A stretch of DNA of 64,000 nt from Pseudomonas fluorescens (GTDB lineage Bacteria > Pseudomonadota > Gammaproteobacteria > Pseudomonadales > Pseudomonadaceae): NCBI RefSeq assembly GCF_018614775.1, contig NZ_JAGGOF010000097.1:1-64000 (forward strand). Reading direction: 5' to 3'. Of the stretch, positions 7,293-16,273 are shown in pieces; within the stretch, counting starts at the first letter, position 1; every line of letters starts with the position of its first letter. A model generated the notes under the pieces. The model was not told the origin of the DNA, made no database searches, and saw only the letters and a list, made by a program, of their open reading frames with translations. The translations under genes and the position numbers were made by a program.

Positions 7293-10200
7293 ATGTCGTT
7301 GTCCAGCGGGCTGATCGCCGGTGTCGCCCTGGCCTATATGGCCATCATGTTCGCCATCGCCTTCTACGGCGACCGGCGCAGCACGCCGCTGCCGCCACGG
7401 GTACGCGCCTGGGTCTACAGCCTGTCGCTGGCGGTGTACTGCACCAGTTGGACGTTCTTTGGCGCCGTGGGCCAGGCCGCCGAACAGCTCTGGTCATTCC
7501 TGCCGATCTACCTCGGGCCGATCCTGCTGCTGGTGCTGGCGCCGTGGGTCCTGCAGAAAATGGTGATGATCAGCAAGCAGGAAAACATCACTTCCATCGC
7601 CGACTTCATCGCTGCCCGCTATGGCAAATCCCAGTCCCTGGCGGTGGTGGTGGCGCTGATCTGCCTGGTGGGCGTGTTGCCGTACATTGCCTTGCAGCTC
7701 AAGGGCATCGTGCTCGGCGTAAACCTGCTGATCGGCGCCGGCGCCGACGCCATGGGTACCCGCGCCCAGGACACCGCGTTGATCGTCTCGCTGATCCTGG
7801 CGCTGTTCACCATCGTGTTCGGCACCCGCAACCTGGACGCCACCGAACACCACCGCGGCATGGTGCTGGCGATTGCCTTCGAATCCCTGGTCAAGCTGTT
7901 CGCCTTCCTCGCCGTCGGCGCGTTCGTGACCTACGGCCTCTACGACGGTTTCGACGACCTGTTCGACCAGGCGATGCTTGCGCCGCGACTAGAGCAATAC
8001 TGGAAAGAAACCATCAACTGGCCGTCCATGGTGGTGCAGACCGGGGTCGCGATGATGGCGATCATCTGCCTGCCACGGCAATTCCACGTGACCGTGGTGG
8101 AGAACATCGAGCCCCAGGACCTGCGCCTGGCCAAGTGGGTGTTCCCTGCCTACCTGGCTTTGGCCGCACTGTTCGTGGTGCCCATCGCCCTCGCCGGGCA
8201 AATGCTGTTGCCCAGCTCGGTGCTACCGGATTCGTTCGTGATCAGCCTGCCCCTGGCGCAGGCTCATCCGGCGCTGGCGTTGCTGGCGTTCATCGGCGGC
8301 GCCTCGGCGGCCACCGGCATGGTGATTGTCGCCAGCGTGGCGCTCTCCACCATGGTCTCCAACGACATGCTGCTGCCGTGGCTGTTGCGCCGCAACAACG
8401 CCGAGCGGCCCTTCGAAGTGTTTCGCCAGTGGATGTTGTCGGTGCGGCGCGTGAGCATCGTGGTGATCCTGCTGCTGGCCTATGTCAGCTATCGGTTGCT
8501 GGGCTCGACGGCGAGCCTGGCGACCATCGGCCAGATTGCCTTTGCCGCCGTCACTCAATTGGCCCCCGCCATGCTCGGCGCGCTGTATTGGAAACAGGCC
8601 AACCGCCGCGGCGTGTTCGCCGGCCTCGCCAGCGGGATTTTCCTGTGGTTCTACACCCTGGTGTTGCCGATCGCCGCCCATAGCCTTGGCTGGTCCCTGG
8701 GCAGCTTCCCCGGTTTGGCCTGGCTGCACGGCAACCCGCTGAATCTGCCAATCAGCCCGCTGACCCAAGGCGTGGTGCTGTCCCTGGCCGGCAACTTCAC
8801 CTTGTTTGCCTGGGTGTCCGTGCTGTCGCGCACCCGCGTCTCGGAGCACTGGCAGGCCGGGCGCTTCATCGGCCAGGAAATCAGCGCCCGTCCCAGCGCC
8901 CGTTCGATGCTGGCGGTGCACATCGAAGACCTGCTGCAACTGGCCGCCCGTTTCGTCGGCGAGGAACGCGCGCGGCAGAGCTTCATCCGCTTTGCCTATC
9001 GCCAGGGCAAAGGCTTCAACCCGAACCAGAACGCCGACAGTGAATGGATCGCGCACACCGAACGGCTGCTGGCCGGTGTACTCGGTGCTTCGTCGACGCG
9101 GGCGGTAGTAAAAGCCGCCATTGAAGGTCGGGAGATGCAGCTCGAGGATGTCGTGCGCATTGCCGACGAAACCTCGGAAGTGCTGCAGTTCAACCGTGCA
9201 CTGCTGCAAGGCGCCATCGAGAACATTACCCAGGGCATCAGCGTGGTCGACCAGTCGCTCCGGCTGGTGGCTTGGAACCGCCGCTACCTGGAACTGTTCA
9301 ACTACCCGGACGGCTTGATCAGTGTGGGGCGGCCCATCGCCGACATCATCCGCTACAACGCCGAACGCGGCCTCTGCGGACCGGGCGAGGCGGAAGTGCA
9401 TGTGGCCCGGCGCCTGCACTGGATGCGCCAAGGCCGCGCCCATACGTCGGAGCGGCTGTTCCCCAACGGTCGGGTCATCGAGCTGATTGGCAACCCGATG
9501 CCCGGGGGCGGTTTCGTCATGAGTTTCACCGACATCACGGCGTTCCGCGAAGCGGCGCAGGCGTTGACCGAAGCCAACGAAGGGCTGGAGCAACGGGTGG
9601 CCGAGCGCACCCGGGAATTGTCGCAACTGAACCTGGCCCTGACCGACGCGAAAAGCACCGCCGAGGCGGCCAACCAATCGAAAACCCGCTTCCTTGCCGC
9701 CGTCAGCCATGACCTGATGCAGCCGCTCAACGCCGCGCGCCTGTTCTCCGCCGCGCTGTCCCACCAGCACGACGGCTTGCCCAGCGAAGCCCGGCAACTG
9801 GTGCAGCACCTGGACAGTTCGCTGCGCTCGGCCGAAGACCTGATCACCGATCTGCTGGACATTTCCCGCCTGGAAAACGGCAAGATCAATCCAGAGTGCA
9901 AGCCGTTCGCCCTGAACGACCTGTTCGACACCCTCGGCGCAGAGTTCACCGCGCTGGCCCAGGAACAAGGCTTGAAATTCCGGGTTCGCGGCTCGCGGCT
10001 GCGGGTCGACAGCGACATCAAGCTGCTGCGACGCATCCTGCAAAACTTCCTCACCAACGCCTTTCGCTACGCCAAGGGCCCAGTGCTGCTGGGCGCGCGG
10101 CGGCGCAACGGCGAGTTGTGCCTGGAAGTCTGGGATCGCGGACCGGGCATCGCCGAGGATAAACAGCAGGTCATCTTCGAAGAATTCAAGCGCCTCGACA

Positions 10201-10763
10201 GCCATCAGACCCGCGCCGAAAAAGGCCTGGGATTGGGCCTGGCGATCGCCGACGGCCTATGTCGCGTGCTGGGGCATACCCTGCGCGTGCGTTCCTGGCC
10301 GGGACGCGGCAGCGTGTTCAGCGTCAGCGTGCCCCTGGCTTGCGCACAGGCAGTCGTGCCCAGCGCCGCGGCCGAACCCAACGGCCATTTGCCAAGGGGC
10401 GCGCAGGTGCTCTGCGTCGATAACGAAGACAGCATTCTGATTGGCATGAATAGCCTGCTGACGCGTTGGGGTTGCCAGGTGTGGACGGCGCGCAACCGTG
10501 AGGAATGCGAGCAGTGGCTCATCCAGGGTGGCCGCCCGCAACTGGCGTTGGTGGATTTTCACCTGGACGACGGCGAGACCGGCACCGAGCTGATGGCCTG
10601 GCTGCGCACGCGCATGGGCGAACCGGTGCCGGGGGTGGTGATCAGCGCCGACGGCCGGCCGGAGACGGTGGCCCAGGTGCATGCAGCGGGCCTGGATTAC
10701 CTGGCCAAGCCGGTGAAGCCGGCGGCGCTGCGGGCGTTGTTGAGTCGGCATTTGCCATTGTGA
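7293..10763 (+). CDS. mxtR: SLC5-linked hybrid sensor histidine kinase (MxtR/CrbS type)
   Basis: A 1156-residue inner-membrane protein. Residues 1-500 form a sodium:solute symporter (SLC5/SSSF) domain with about 13 helices. A linker and a PAS domain follow (about 640-765), then a short coiled coil, a HisKA domain with the phospho-accepting His806 (AAVSHDLMQPLNAARLF), a HATPase domain (DRGPGIAEDK, GLGLGLAIADGL) and a C-terminal receiver with Asp1088 (LALVDFHLD). Length and order match P. aeruginosa MxtR and its CrbS relatives, which control acetyl-CoA synthetase and acetate use through a LuxR-type response regulator encoded elsewhere. CbrA is related but lacks the receiver. ATG 7293 follows GGGAG. 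Confidence 0.8.
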   Translation: MSLSSGLIAGVALAYMAIMFAIAFYGDRRSTPLPPRVRAWVYSLSLAVYCTSWTFFGAVGQAAEQLWSFLPIYLGPILLLVLAPWVLQKMVMISKQENITSIADFIAARYGKSQSLAVVVALICLVGVLPYIALQLKGIVLGVNLLIGAGADAMGTRAQDTALIVSLILALFTIVFGTRNLDATEHHRGMVLAIAFESLVKLFAFLAVGAFVTYGLYDGFDDLFDQAMLAPRLEQYWKETINWPSMVVQTGVAMMAIICLPRQFHVTVVENIEPQDLRLAKWVFPAYLALAALFVVPIALAGQMLLPSSVLPDSFVISLPLAQAHPALALLAFIGGASAATGMVIVASVALSTMVSNDMLLPWLLRRNNAERPFEVFRQWMLSVRRVSIVVILLLAYVSYRLLGSTASLATIGQIAFAAVTQLAPAMLGALYWKQANRRGVFAGLASGIFLWFYTLVLPIAAHSLGWSLGSFPGLAWLHGNPLNLPISPLTQGVVLSLAGNFTLFAWVSVLSRTRVSEHWQAGRFIGQEISARPSARSMLAVHIEDLLQLAARFVGEERARQSFIRFAYRQGKGFNPNQNADSEWIAHTERLLAGVLGASSTRAVVKAAIEGREMQLEDVVRIADETSEVLQFNRALLQGAIENITQGISVVDQSLRLVAWNRRYLELFNYPDGLISVGRPIADIIRYNAERGLCGPGEAEVHVARRLHWMRQGRAHTSERLFPNGRVIELIGNPMPGGGFVMSFTDITAFREAAQALTEANEGLEQRVAERTRELSQLNLALTDAKSTAEAANQSKTRFLAAVSHDLMQPLNAARLFSAALSHQHDGLPSEARQLVQHLDSSLRSAEDLITDLLDISRLENGKINPECKPFALNDLFDTLGAEFTALAQEQGLKFRVRGSRLRVDSDIKLLRRILQNFLTNAFRYAKGPVLLGARRRNGELCLEVWDRGPGIAEDKQQVIFEEFKRLDSHQTRAEKGLGLGLAIADGLCRVLGHTLRVRSWPGRGSVFSVSVPLACAQAVVPSAAAEPNGHLPRGAQVLCVDNEDSILIGMNSLLTRWGCQVWTARNREECEQWLIQGGRPQLALVDFHLDDGETGTELMAWLRTRMGEPVPGVVISADGRPETVAQVHAAGLDYLAKPVKPAALRALLSRHLPL

Positions 10764-10812
10764 TGGGCACCCCTGCAATCCTGTGGCGAGCGAGCATCTT
10801 GTGGAGCTTCTT

Positions 10813-10898
10813 GTGGGAGCAAGGCTTGCCCGCGATACACGCGCCTCGACTTACCCTTGGGCCGTATTGTTCCCATCGCGGGCAAGCCTTGCTCCCAC
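10813..10898. repeat. REPIN, variant REP
   Basis: Arms GTGGGAGCAAGGCTTGCCCG and ATCGCGGGCAAGCCTTGCTC. This REP subtype differs from most others here. It lies between the convergent sensor-kinase and rmuC genes. Confidence 0.9.
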
Positions 10899-10920
10899 AA
10901 GTGCTTCGTTCGCTGAAAAT

Positions 10921-12399
10921 CTACTCTGACAGCTCCACCGGCCCATCCGCATCCGTCATCGCTCGCTCAAGCAAGTCGGCCGGCAAGCTCTTGCTGGCCC
11001 GGGCGCCGAGGAGCTTGAGTTGCTCGCTGCGGCTGATCAGGTTGCCGCGCCCTTCCGTCAGCTTGTTGCGCGCCGCGCTGTAGGCTTTGTCCAGTTGCTG
11101 CAAGCGGCTGCCGATCTCGTCCAGGTCCTGGATAAACAGCACGAACTTGTCATACAGCCACCCGGCCCGCTCGGCGATTTCCCGTGCGTTCTGGCTCTGG
11201 CGTTCCTGTTTCCACAGGCTGTCGATCACCCGCAAGGTCGCCAACAATGTGGTTGGGCTGACGATCACGATATTGCGGTCAAACGCTTCCTGGAACAGGT
11301 TCGGCTCAGCCTGCAACGCAGCGGAAAACGCGGCCTCGATCGGCACGAACAGCAACACGAAATCCAGGCTGTGCAGCCCGTCCAGGCGCTTGTAGTCCTT
11401 GCCGGCCAAGCCTTTGACGTGGGCCCGCAACGACACCACATGTTGCTTGAGGGCGAGCAGGCCAATGGCGTCATCTTCGGCGGCCACGTACTGCTGATAC
11501 GCCGTGAGGCTGACCTTGGAATCGACCACCACCTGCTTGTCGCCGGGCAGATAAATCAATACGTCAGGCTGGAAGCGCTCGCCGTCCGGGCCCTTGAGGC
11601 TGACTTGGGTCTGATACTCGCGGCCCTTCTCCAGGCCCGCGTGTTCGAGCACCCGCTCCAGAATCAACTCGCCCCAATTGCCCTGGGTCTTCTGGCCTTT
11701 GAGTGCACGGGTAAGGTTGGTGGCTTCATCGCTCAGGCGCAGGTTCAGCTGTTGCAGGCGCTCCAACTCCTTGCCCAGCGAAAAGCGCTCACGCGCCTCG
11801 GCCTGATAGCTTTCTTCAACGCGCTTTTCGAAGGACTGGATGCGTTCCTTCAAGGGGTCAAGTAACTGGCCCAGGCGCTGCTGGCTGGTTTCGGCGAAGC
11901 GCTGCTCACGCTCGTCGAAGATCTTACCGGCAAGTTCGGCGAACTGCGCCCGCAACTCGTTTCGCGAACCTTGCAGATCATCCAGGCGTTGCTGATGGCT
12001 TTCCTGCTGCTCGTGCAGTTCGGCGTGCAGCGAGGCCGCCTGGGCATCGAGCCGGCGCAGCTCCGCTTCCTTGTTGGCGCGTTCCAGGTTCCAGGCGTGG
12101 GCCGCGTCGCGGGCATTGTCGCGCTCGATCTGCAACAGCTCGACTTCGCGAGACGCGGCAGCGAGTTCGGCTTGCTTGGCGGCGTTGGCCTGGCTCAGAT
12201 CGCTGATCTCATCGCGGCAGGCATCGAGCTGGGCGTTGAGACCGTCGTGGGCCATGTGCGCAGTGGCCAGGCGCTCCTCCAGCAAGGCCTGCTCGGTCTG
12301 CGCGGCGCTGGCCTGGCGTTGCAGGTGCCAGGTCAGGCCCAGCAACGGCACCGCAGCGCCTGCCAGACCGAACAACAGGCTGGTCAAATCCATAGCCAT
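10921..12399 (-). CDS. rmuC: DNA recombination protein RmuC
   Basis: A 492-residue protein. An N-terminal membrane anchor (residues 4-24) is followed by a long coiled coil to about residue 210, then the RmuC nuclease-like domain with KGQKTQGNWGELILERVLE, VDSKVSLTAYQQYV and FVPIEAAF. RmuC limits inversions and rearrangements at short inverted repeats, probably as a PD-(D/E)xK-type nuclease. ATG 12399 follows AGGAA. A short gap separates it from the Sel1-like gene upstream on the same strand. Confidence 0.93.
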   Translation of the reverse strand: MAMDLTSLLFGLAGAAVPLLGLTWHLQRQASAAQTEQALLEERLATAHMAHDGLNAQLDACRDEISDLSQANAAKQAELAAASREVELLQIERDNARDAAHAWNLERANKEAELRRLDAQAASLHAELHEQQESHQQRLDDLQGSRNELRAQFAELAGKIFDEREQRFAETSQQRLGQLLDPLKERIQSFEKRVEESYQAEARERFSLGKELERLQQLNLRLSDEATNLTRALKGQKTQGNWGELILERVLEHAGLEKGREYQTQVSLKGPDGERFQPDVLIYLPGDKQVVVDSKVSLTAYQQYVAAEDDAIGLLALKQHVVSLRAHVKGLAGKDYKRLDGLHSLDFVLLFVPIEAAFSAALQAEPNLFQEAFDRNIVIVSPTTLLATLRVIDSLWKQERQSQNAREIAERAGWLYDKFVLFIQDLDEIGSRLQQLDKAYSAARNKLTEGRGNLISRSEQLKLLGARASKSLPADLLERAMTDADGPVELSE

Positions 12400-12474
12400 G
12401 ACAATTCCTGCTGATGAAATAAAGCCCGAAGGTTAACCAAGCGGGCGGGGCATTGCCCAGCTCAGTCTTGGATT

Positions 12475-12729
12475 TCAGTCAATTTCACCGAGGGCCTGCC
12501 GGGCACGGTGATCGCCGGCCCGGGCGGCCTGGCGCAGCAGGTCGTGGCCAATACGCCGATCCCGAGCATTGCCGCATTCGCGGCACATCAACTGCCCGAG
12601 ACGACTCTGCGCCGCGACCACGCCTTCCCGGGCCGGTTGCTTGAGCAAACGGCCGGCCAAGTGTTTGACACTGGCATTTGACCCAAGGCGCGGGCTGTCA
12701 AGCAGCCACTCGGCGACGCGCATCGACAT
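12475..12729 (-). CDS. Small Sel1-repeat-like protein
   Basis: About 84 residues, mostly alpha-helical. The C-terminal half (SRLGQLMCRECGNARD, then LLRQAARAGDHRARQALGEID) matches a Sel1-like repeat and contains a CxxC pair. The start is uncertain: ATG 12729 and ATG 12723 are adjacent, neither has a good ribosome site, and the frame stays open up to 12873. Function unknown; Sel1 repeats usually mediate protein contacts. It lies 76 bases upstream of rmuC on the same strand. Confidence 0.6.
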   Translation of the reverse strand: MSMRVAEWLLDSPRLGSNASVKHLAGRLLKQPAREGVVAAQSRLGQLMCRECGNARDRRIGHDLLRQAARAGDHRARQALGEID

Positions 12730-13780
12730 GCATTTTGGAGTGGTAACACGGGGGGGTGTGGAAGTAACAGGCGTTGATACGGAGCGAAACTTCATAAAGC
12801 ACTGCGGGACAGATCGGAAGGCGCGCCACTCTACTCCTTTTTTCGTACGGGTAAAGTCGAAAAAATCCGGCACGCCCGTGCTAGAGCAAGCGCTTGGGAC
12901 AATCCACAGAAGCTGTGGATAACTCAGTGGACAACCTCCCCTTAACTCGCCGAAAGCCCTGTGGAACGGGGCCTGCGCTCAAACTGACGATTTTTTCACC
13001 AGTAAAAAAAAGCGATGTTTTTCATTGACTTAAATTTTCGACACAGGCACCCACTGCGGTTTGCTCGCACATGACAGTACGGTGACAAGCAGCATGGCAA
13101 GTGTGCACAAGTAACACCTGAAGTGGTTATAAGGGTCGGTTTTTTTGGTTCATCCAGCGGTAAACCTGGGGATAACGTTCTCGCCTATCCGCGAAAACCA
13201 TCCATCCTTTGGGGGAGCGAGCCTGCTCGCGATAGCGGTGGGTCAGGCAGTGCGCTATCGCGAGCAGGCTCGCTCCCACAGGGGCCGGGCTGACCCGTTA
13301 GGCTATTTGAATATTTTTTGACCAGTGCCCTTCCCTCCAGCGATTCGATCCGTTACTATCCGCGGCGTTAGTACCAAGCTGAAAGTCAATTCCGGGTCGA
13401 ACACCTCTCCGCGGTCAGCCATCCCAACTGGGAAGCCCTTGCCGATAAAAAGAGACCGACCCCCTCGATGGTTTCCAGGTATCCCTTGCGCCAACACTGC
13501 CTTTGATCAAATGCAAAGGGTGTTGCCAGGCTCGTTACTCTGACCGAACCAACCTGCAAATTGATCAGGATCTTCACCCCGGGCCCAGAACCTTTGCCCT
13601 TGATGTGTTGCCTGCCCTCCTAAGTACCTACCTGCCAGCCCAAGCGCGCACTTTTATAGCGCTCAAACTGGCTGCTTTGTTCCAGTCGGGTTCTTCGTTC
13701 GACCAATGGTGGTCGACGTTACTGGAACGTTTTAACGTTGCACGGTTCTTAACCGTGTCATTTGTAGGAACACCCATAAT
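12730..13780. other. About 1 kb without a convincing gene
   Basis: I see no credible coding sequence here. It contains a hairpin made of DnaA-box-like sequences (12902-12920, including TGTGGATAA at 12914-12922), a REPIN (13211-13280), and two perfect hairpins near the next gene: TCGACCA/TGGTCGA at 13699-13716 and CACGGTT/AACCGTG at 13741-13757. The second ends about ten bases before the ribosome site of the gene at 13781. The 480 bases before that gene could be a long leader or hold a small RNA. Confidence 0.5.
13211..13280. repeat. REPIN, compact
   Basis: 25-base arms (13213-13237 and 13253-13277) pair perfectly, with a short 15-base loop. Confidence 0.9.
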
Positions 13781-14005
13781 ATGTCGACTCAAATCCACAC
13801 GCAGGATGCCATCCGCACCCTAACCAACGCTTTTGCTCCAATGAACTGCCTGATCATGGCAGCGCGCAAAGGCTGCTTCAGCTTCACCCTGGTCAACGAA
13901 CACGGCATCGCCCGTCACAGCGAACGCCTGTACCCCGATCAGTACTCCAGCGCAGAGCCGCTGCAGGCGGTGATCGAGCGTACCCGTCAGGCGCTGGTTG
14001 CCTGA
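13781..14005 (+). CDS. Small uncharacterised Pseudomonas-type protein
   Basis: A 74-residue soluble protein preceded by TAGGAA. It has a predicted alpha-beta-alpha pattern (LTNAFAPMNCLIMAARKG, then FSFTLVNEHGIARHSERLY and a C-terminal helix LQAVIERTRQALVA). The shape recalls the small Pseudomonas-specific DUF3509/DUF1652-type proteins, but I cannot assign it firmly. A strong intrinsic terminator follows, supporting a real monocistronic gene. A perfect hairpin 24 bases before the start may control translation. Confidence 0.7.
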   Translation: MSTQIHTQDAIRTLTNAFAPMNCLIMAARKGCFSFTLVNEHGIARHSERLYPDQYSSAEPLQAVIERTRQALVA

Positions 14006-14031
14006 TACGCCGTAAAGGCAGAAACCCCAAG

Positions 14032-14057
14032 AGCCCCGCCCGAAAAGCGGGGCTTTT
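14032..14057 (+). terminator. Rho-independent terminator
   Basis: Stem AGCCCCGC/GCGGGGCT with a short A-rich loop followed by TTTTTG, 27 bases after the stop of the 74-residue protein gene. Confidence 0.9.
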
Positions 14058-14281
14058 TGTTGCCTGAGAAACGCAGGACAAGCGAAACGGCCTAAGCACC
14101 AAGGGATATAACAGTTATAACCGTTCGCTGAAGATGTTTTAAAAACAGTCCTTTACAGCACAAATATGACACTACACTTCAGGTCAAGCGGCATGATCCG
14201 CTTTCGGCGGAGCCTGAACCGATCCATTGCTGCCAAGCCCACACCCGTCAGGCTCCGCCCCTATCACGCTTCGAGGGTTTT

Positions 14282-14764
14282 ATGGGTATCGCCGCCAGCG
14301 AACTGTGTCGATATGTAATCCGCCCGACGCTCCTTTACCTGGAACGCCACAGCGCCACGGCGGAGTCCTTGTTGCTGGGCATTGCCGCCAGCCAGTCCGG
14401 CCTGGGTTCAGCCTTGCATGACCGGCGCGGGCACGGCCTGTATCGCATCACCGAGCCTCGCCACCAGGCGCTGTGGGACCATTACCTGGCGTTGGACCCG
14501 GAGCGCGCCAGCCTGGTCCGCGGCCTGGCCAGCCAGCATGCCTTCCTCAGCGGGCCGCACCTGGAACTGACCGTCAACCTGCGCTACGCCACCGCCATTG
14601 CCTGGCTGCTGGTGGAAGAACAGAATCCAGCCCTTCCGGACGCCGATGACCTGCTGGGCATGGCGCGCATCTGGCGCCAGACCTTCCACCCGCAAGGGCG
14701 CTTGCGAGACTTTACGTGCGCTTGGCAAAGCTGTGTTTCACCACAGAAACAGTTCGCTTGCTGA
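14282..14764 (+). CDS. Uncharacterised protein resembling a phage-encoded family
   Basis: A 160-residue protein with no signal peptide, starting after GAGGG. The segment LLLGIAASQSGLGSALHDR, then GLYRITEPRHQALWDHYLAL, and the later TVNLRYATAIAWLLV and DLLGMARIWRQTFHP recall, from memory, proteins encoded in tailed-phage virion clusters with a lysozyme-like pattern (GTAAQES, FQMEPATH). No other phage gene is nearby. If the relation holds it is a domesticated single gene. Function unknown; the last residues are cysteine-containing and low in similarity to anything I know. Confidence 0.65.
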   Translation: MGIAASELCRYVIRPTLLYLERHSATAESLLLGIAASQSGLGSALHDRRGHGLYRITEPRHQALWDHYLALDPERASLVRGLASQHAFLSGPHLELTVNLRYATAIAWLLVEEQNPALPDADDLLGMARIWRQTFHPQGRLRDFTCAWQSCVSPQKQFAC

Positions 14765-14908
14765 CGAGGAATTCAGAAACTTCCTACAATGCACGTGAAT
14801 TTGGTCGGATTGTCCTACAAAACCGCTCTAAATCAGGCCATGCAGGCTATAGCGCTAGAACGAAAATGTTGGTAATTTTCGCCCCGGTGACCATCAGGAG
14901 TTCTAACA

Positions 14909-16183
14909 ATGAAAAAAATCATGCTCAAAACCACCCTAGGCCTTGCCGTTACCCTGGCATCCACTCAGCTTTTCGCCAGTGGCTTTGCCTTGAACGAACA
15001 AAGCATCAGTGGCATGGGCACTGGTTTCGCGGGTCGTTCCTCTTCTGCCGACGACGCAAGCACCGTGTTTGGCAACCCTGCCGGCATGTCGCGCCTCAAG
15101 CGCCAGCAAGTCACGGGTGGTTTCGCGGTCATTGACGCCTCCACCGATATCAATGATGCCAGCGGCACTCAGTCGGGTACCAACAAGGGCGATATGGTCC
15201 CCCTCACCGGCGTTCCGATGGGCTATTACGTCAAGCCTATCGACGATCAGTGGGCTTTCGGCCTGGGTGTCTACGCGCCGTTTGGCTTGATCACCGATTA
15301 TGAAAACGGCTTCCAGGGCCGCAGCTTCGGCAGCAAGAGCGAAGTGAAGGTCGTCACCTTCCAGCCAACCGTCAGCTACGCCTTCAACGACAAGGTATCG
15401 ATCGGTTTCGGCCCGACCGTCAACCGTATTTCCGGCTCGCTGGAATCGCAACTGGGTGTAACTGGCCTGCCCGAGGCCGGCGTAGAGATCAAGGGTGACG
15501 ACATTGGCTACGGCTATAACTTCGGCGTGCTGGTCCAGGCAACTGACACCACTCGTGTCGGTCTGACCTACCATTCCAAGGTCAAGTACAAGCTTGAAGG
15601 CCACACTGAAGTGAACCCGGGTGCCGGTACACCCGCCTTCCTGCTGACCAACGGCCGCTACGACGCTTCGCTGGACATCACCACGCCTGAGTCGGTGGAC
15701 TTCTCCGTCACCCAGGAGATCAACGATGCCTGGAAGGTCTATGCCGGCAGTACCTGGACCCGCTGGAGCCGCCTGAAAGAAATCACTGTGCAAAACGACG
15801 GCACCGGCAGTGGCGGCGGTTTACTGAACCCTGCTCTCGGCACCATCACCGAAGAACAGAACTGGCACGACACCTGGGCCTATGCAGTCGGTACGTCCTA
15901 TCAGTTGAACAAACAGTGGGTACTGCGCACTGGCCTGTCCTTCGACCAGTCGCCCACCAACAACACCGACCGTTCGCCACGTATCCCCACCGGCGACCGG
16001 ACCATCTTCAGCCTGGGTGCCGGCTGGAGCCCGACTGACGACCTGACCATCGACGTTGCCTATTCCTACCTCAAGGAAGAAAAAGTCAACGTCAGCGGCA
16101 GCAACGCCCTGAACCAATCCTACAACGCTGAATACAAAAACAGCGCCAACGGCTTTGGTGTCGGTGCAACCTATCGCTTCTGA
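14909..16183 (+). CDS. fadL: FadL/OmpP1 family outer-membrane transporter
   Basis: A 424-residue outer-membrane beta-barrel precursor. The signal peptide ends near residue 23 (LASTQLFASG). The mature protein begins with the FadL plug region GFALNEQSISGMGTGFAGRS and NPAGMSRL, and ends in an aromatic residue (YRF) as barrel proteins do. The family imports long-chain fatty acids or other hydrophobic compounds by lateral diffusion. ATG follows GGAG. The upstream dyad CGAAAAT/ATTTTCG (14861-14881) might be a regulator site. A terminator follows. Confidence 0.88.
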   Translation: MKKIMLKTTLGLAVTLASTQLFASGFALNEQSISGMGTGFAGRSSSADDASTVFGNPAGMSRLKRQQVTGGFAVIDASTDINDASGTQSGTNKGDMVPLTGVPMGYYVKPIDDQWAFGLGVYAPFGLITDYENGFQGRSFGSKSEVKVVTFQPTVSYAFNDKVSIGFGPTVNRISGSLESQLGVTGLPEAGVEIKGDDIGYGYNFGVLVQATDTTRVGLTYHSKVKYKLEGHTEVNPGAGTPAFLLTNGRYDASLDITTPESVDFSVTQEINDAWKVYAGSTWTRWSRLKEITVQNDGTGSGGGLLNPALGTITEEQNWHDTWAYAVGTSYQLNKQWVLRTGLSFDQSPTNNTDRSPRIPTGDRTIFSLGAGWSPTDDLTIDVAYSYLKEEKVNVSGSNALNQSYNAEYKNSANGFGVGATYRF

Positions 16184-16224
16184 TGAGGCATGGCGAAGCT
16201 GAACCCTTCGCCAACTGACGCGAT

Positions 16225-16261
16225 AAAAAGCCCCGCGCTCTGCAAAGAGGCGGGGCTTTTT
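16225..16261. terminator. Bidirectional rho-independent terminator
   Basis: AAAAAGCCCCGC and GCGGGGCTTTTT flank a 14-base loop region. A-run and T-run on both sides serve fadL from the left and the glutathione peroxidase gene from the right. Confidence 0.92.
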
Positions 16262-16273
16262 CATGGCCGTTGA

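Noticed and set aside
8223..10205. 660-codon open frame on the minus strand opposite the sensor kinase
   Set aside because: The composition (glutamine, arginine and glycine rich) is that of an antisense shadow, and the plus-strand kinase is unmistakable.
12902..12922. Replication origin
   Set aside because: Only one exact DnaA box and no dnaA, dnaN or AT-rich unwinding region nearby; kept only as a weak observation.
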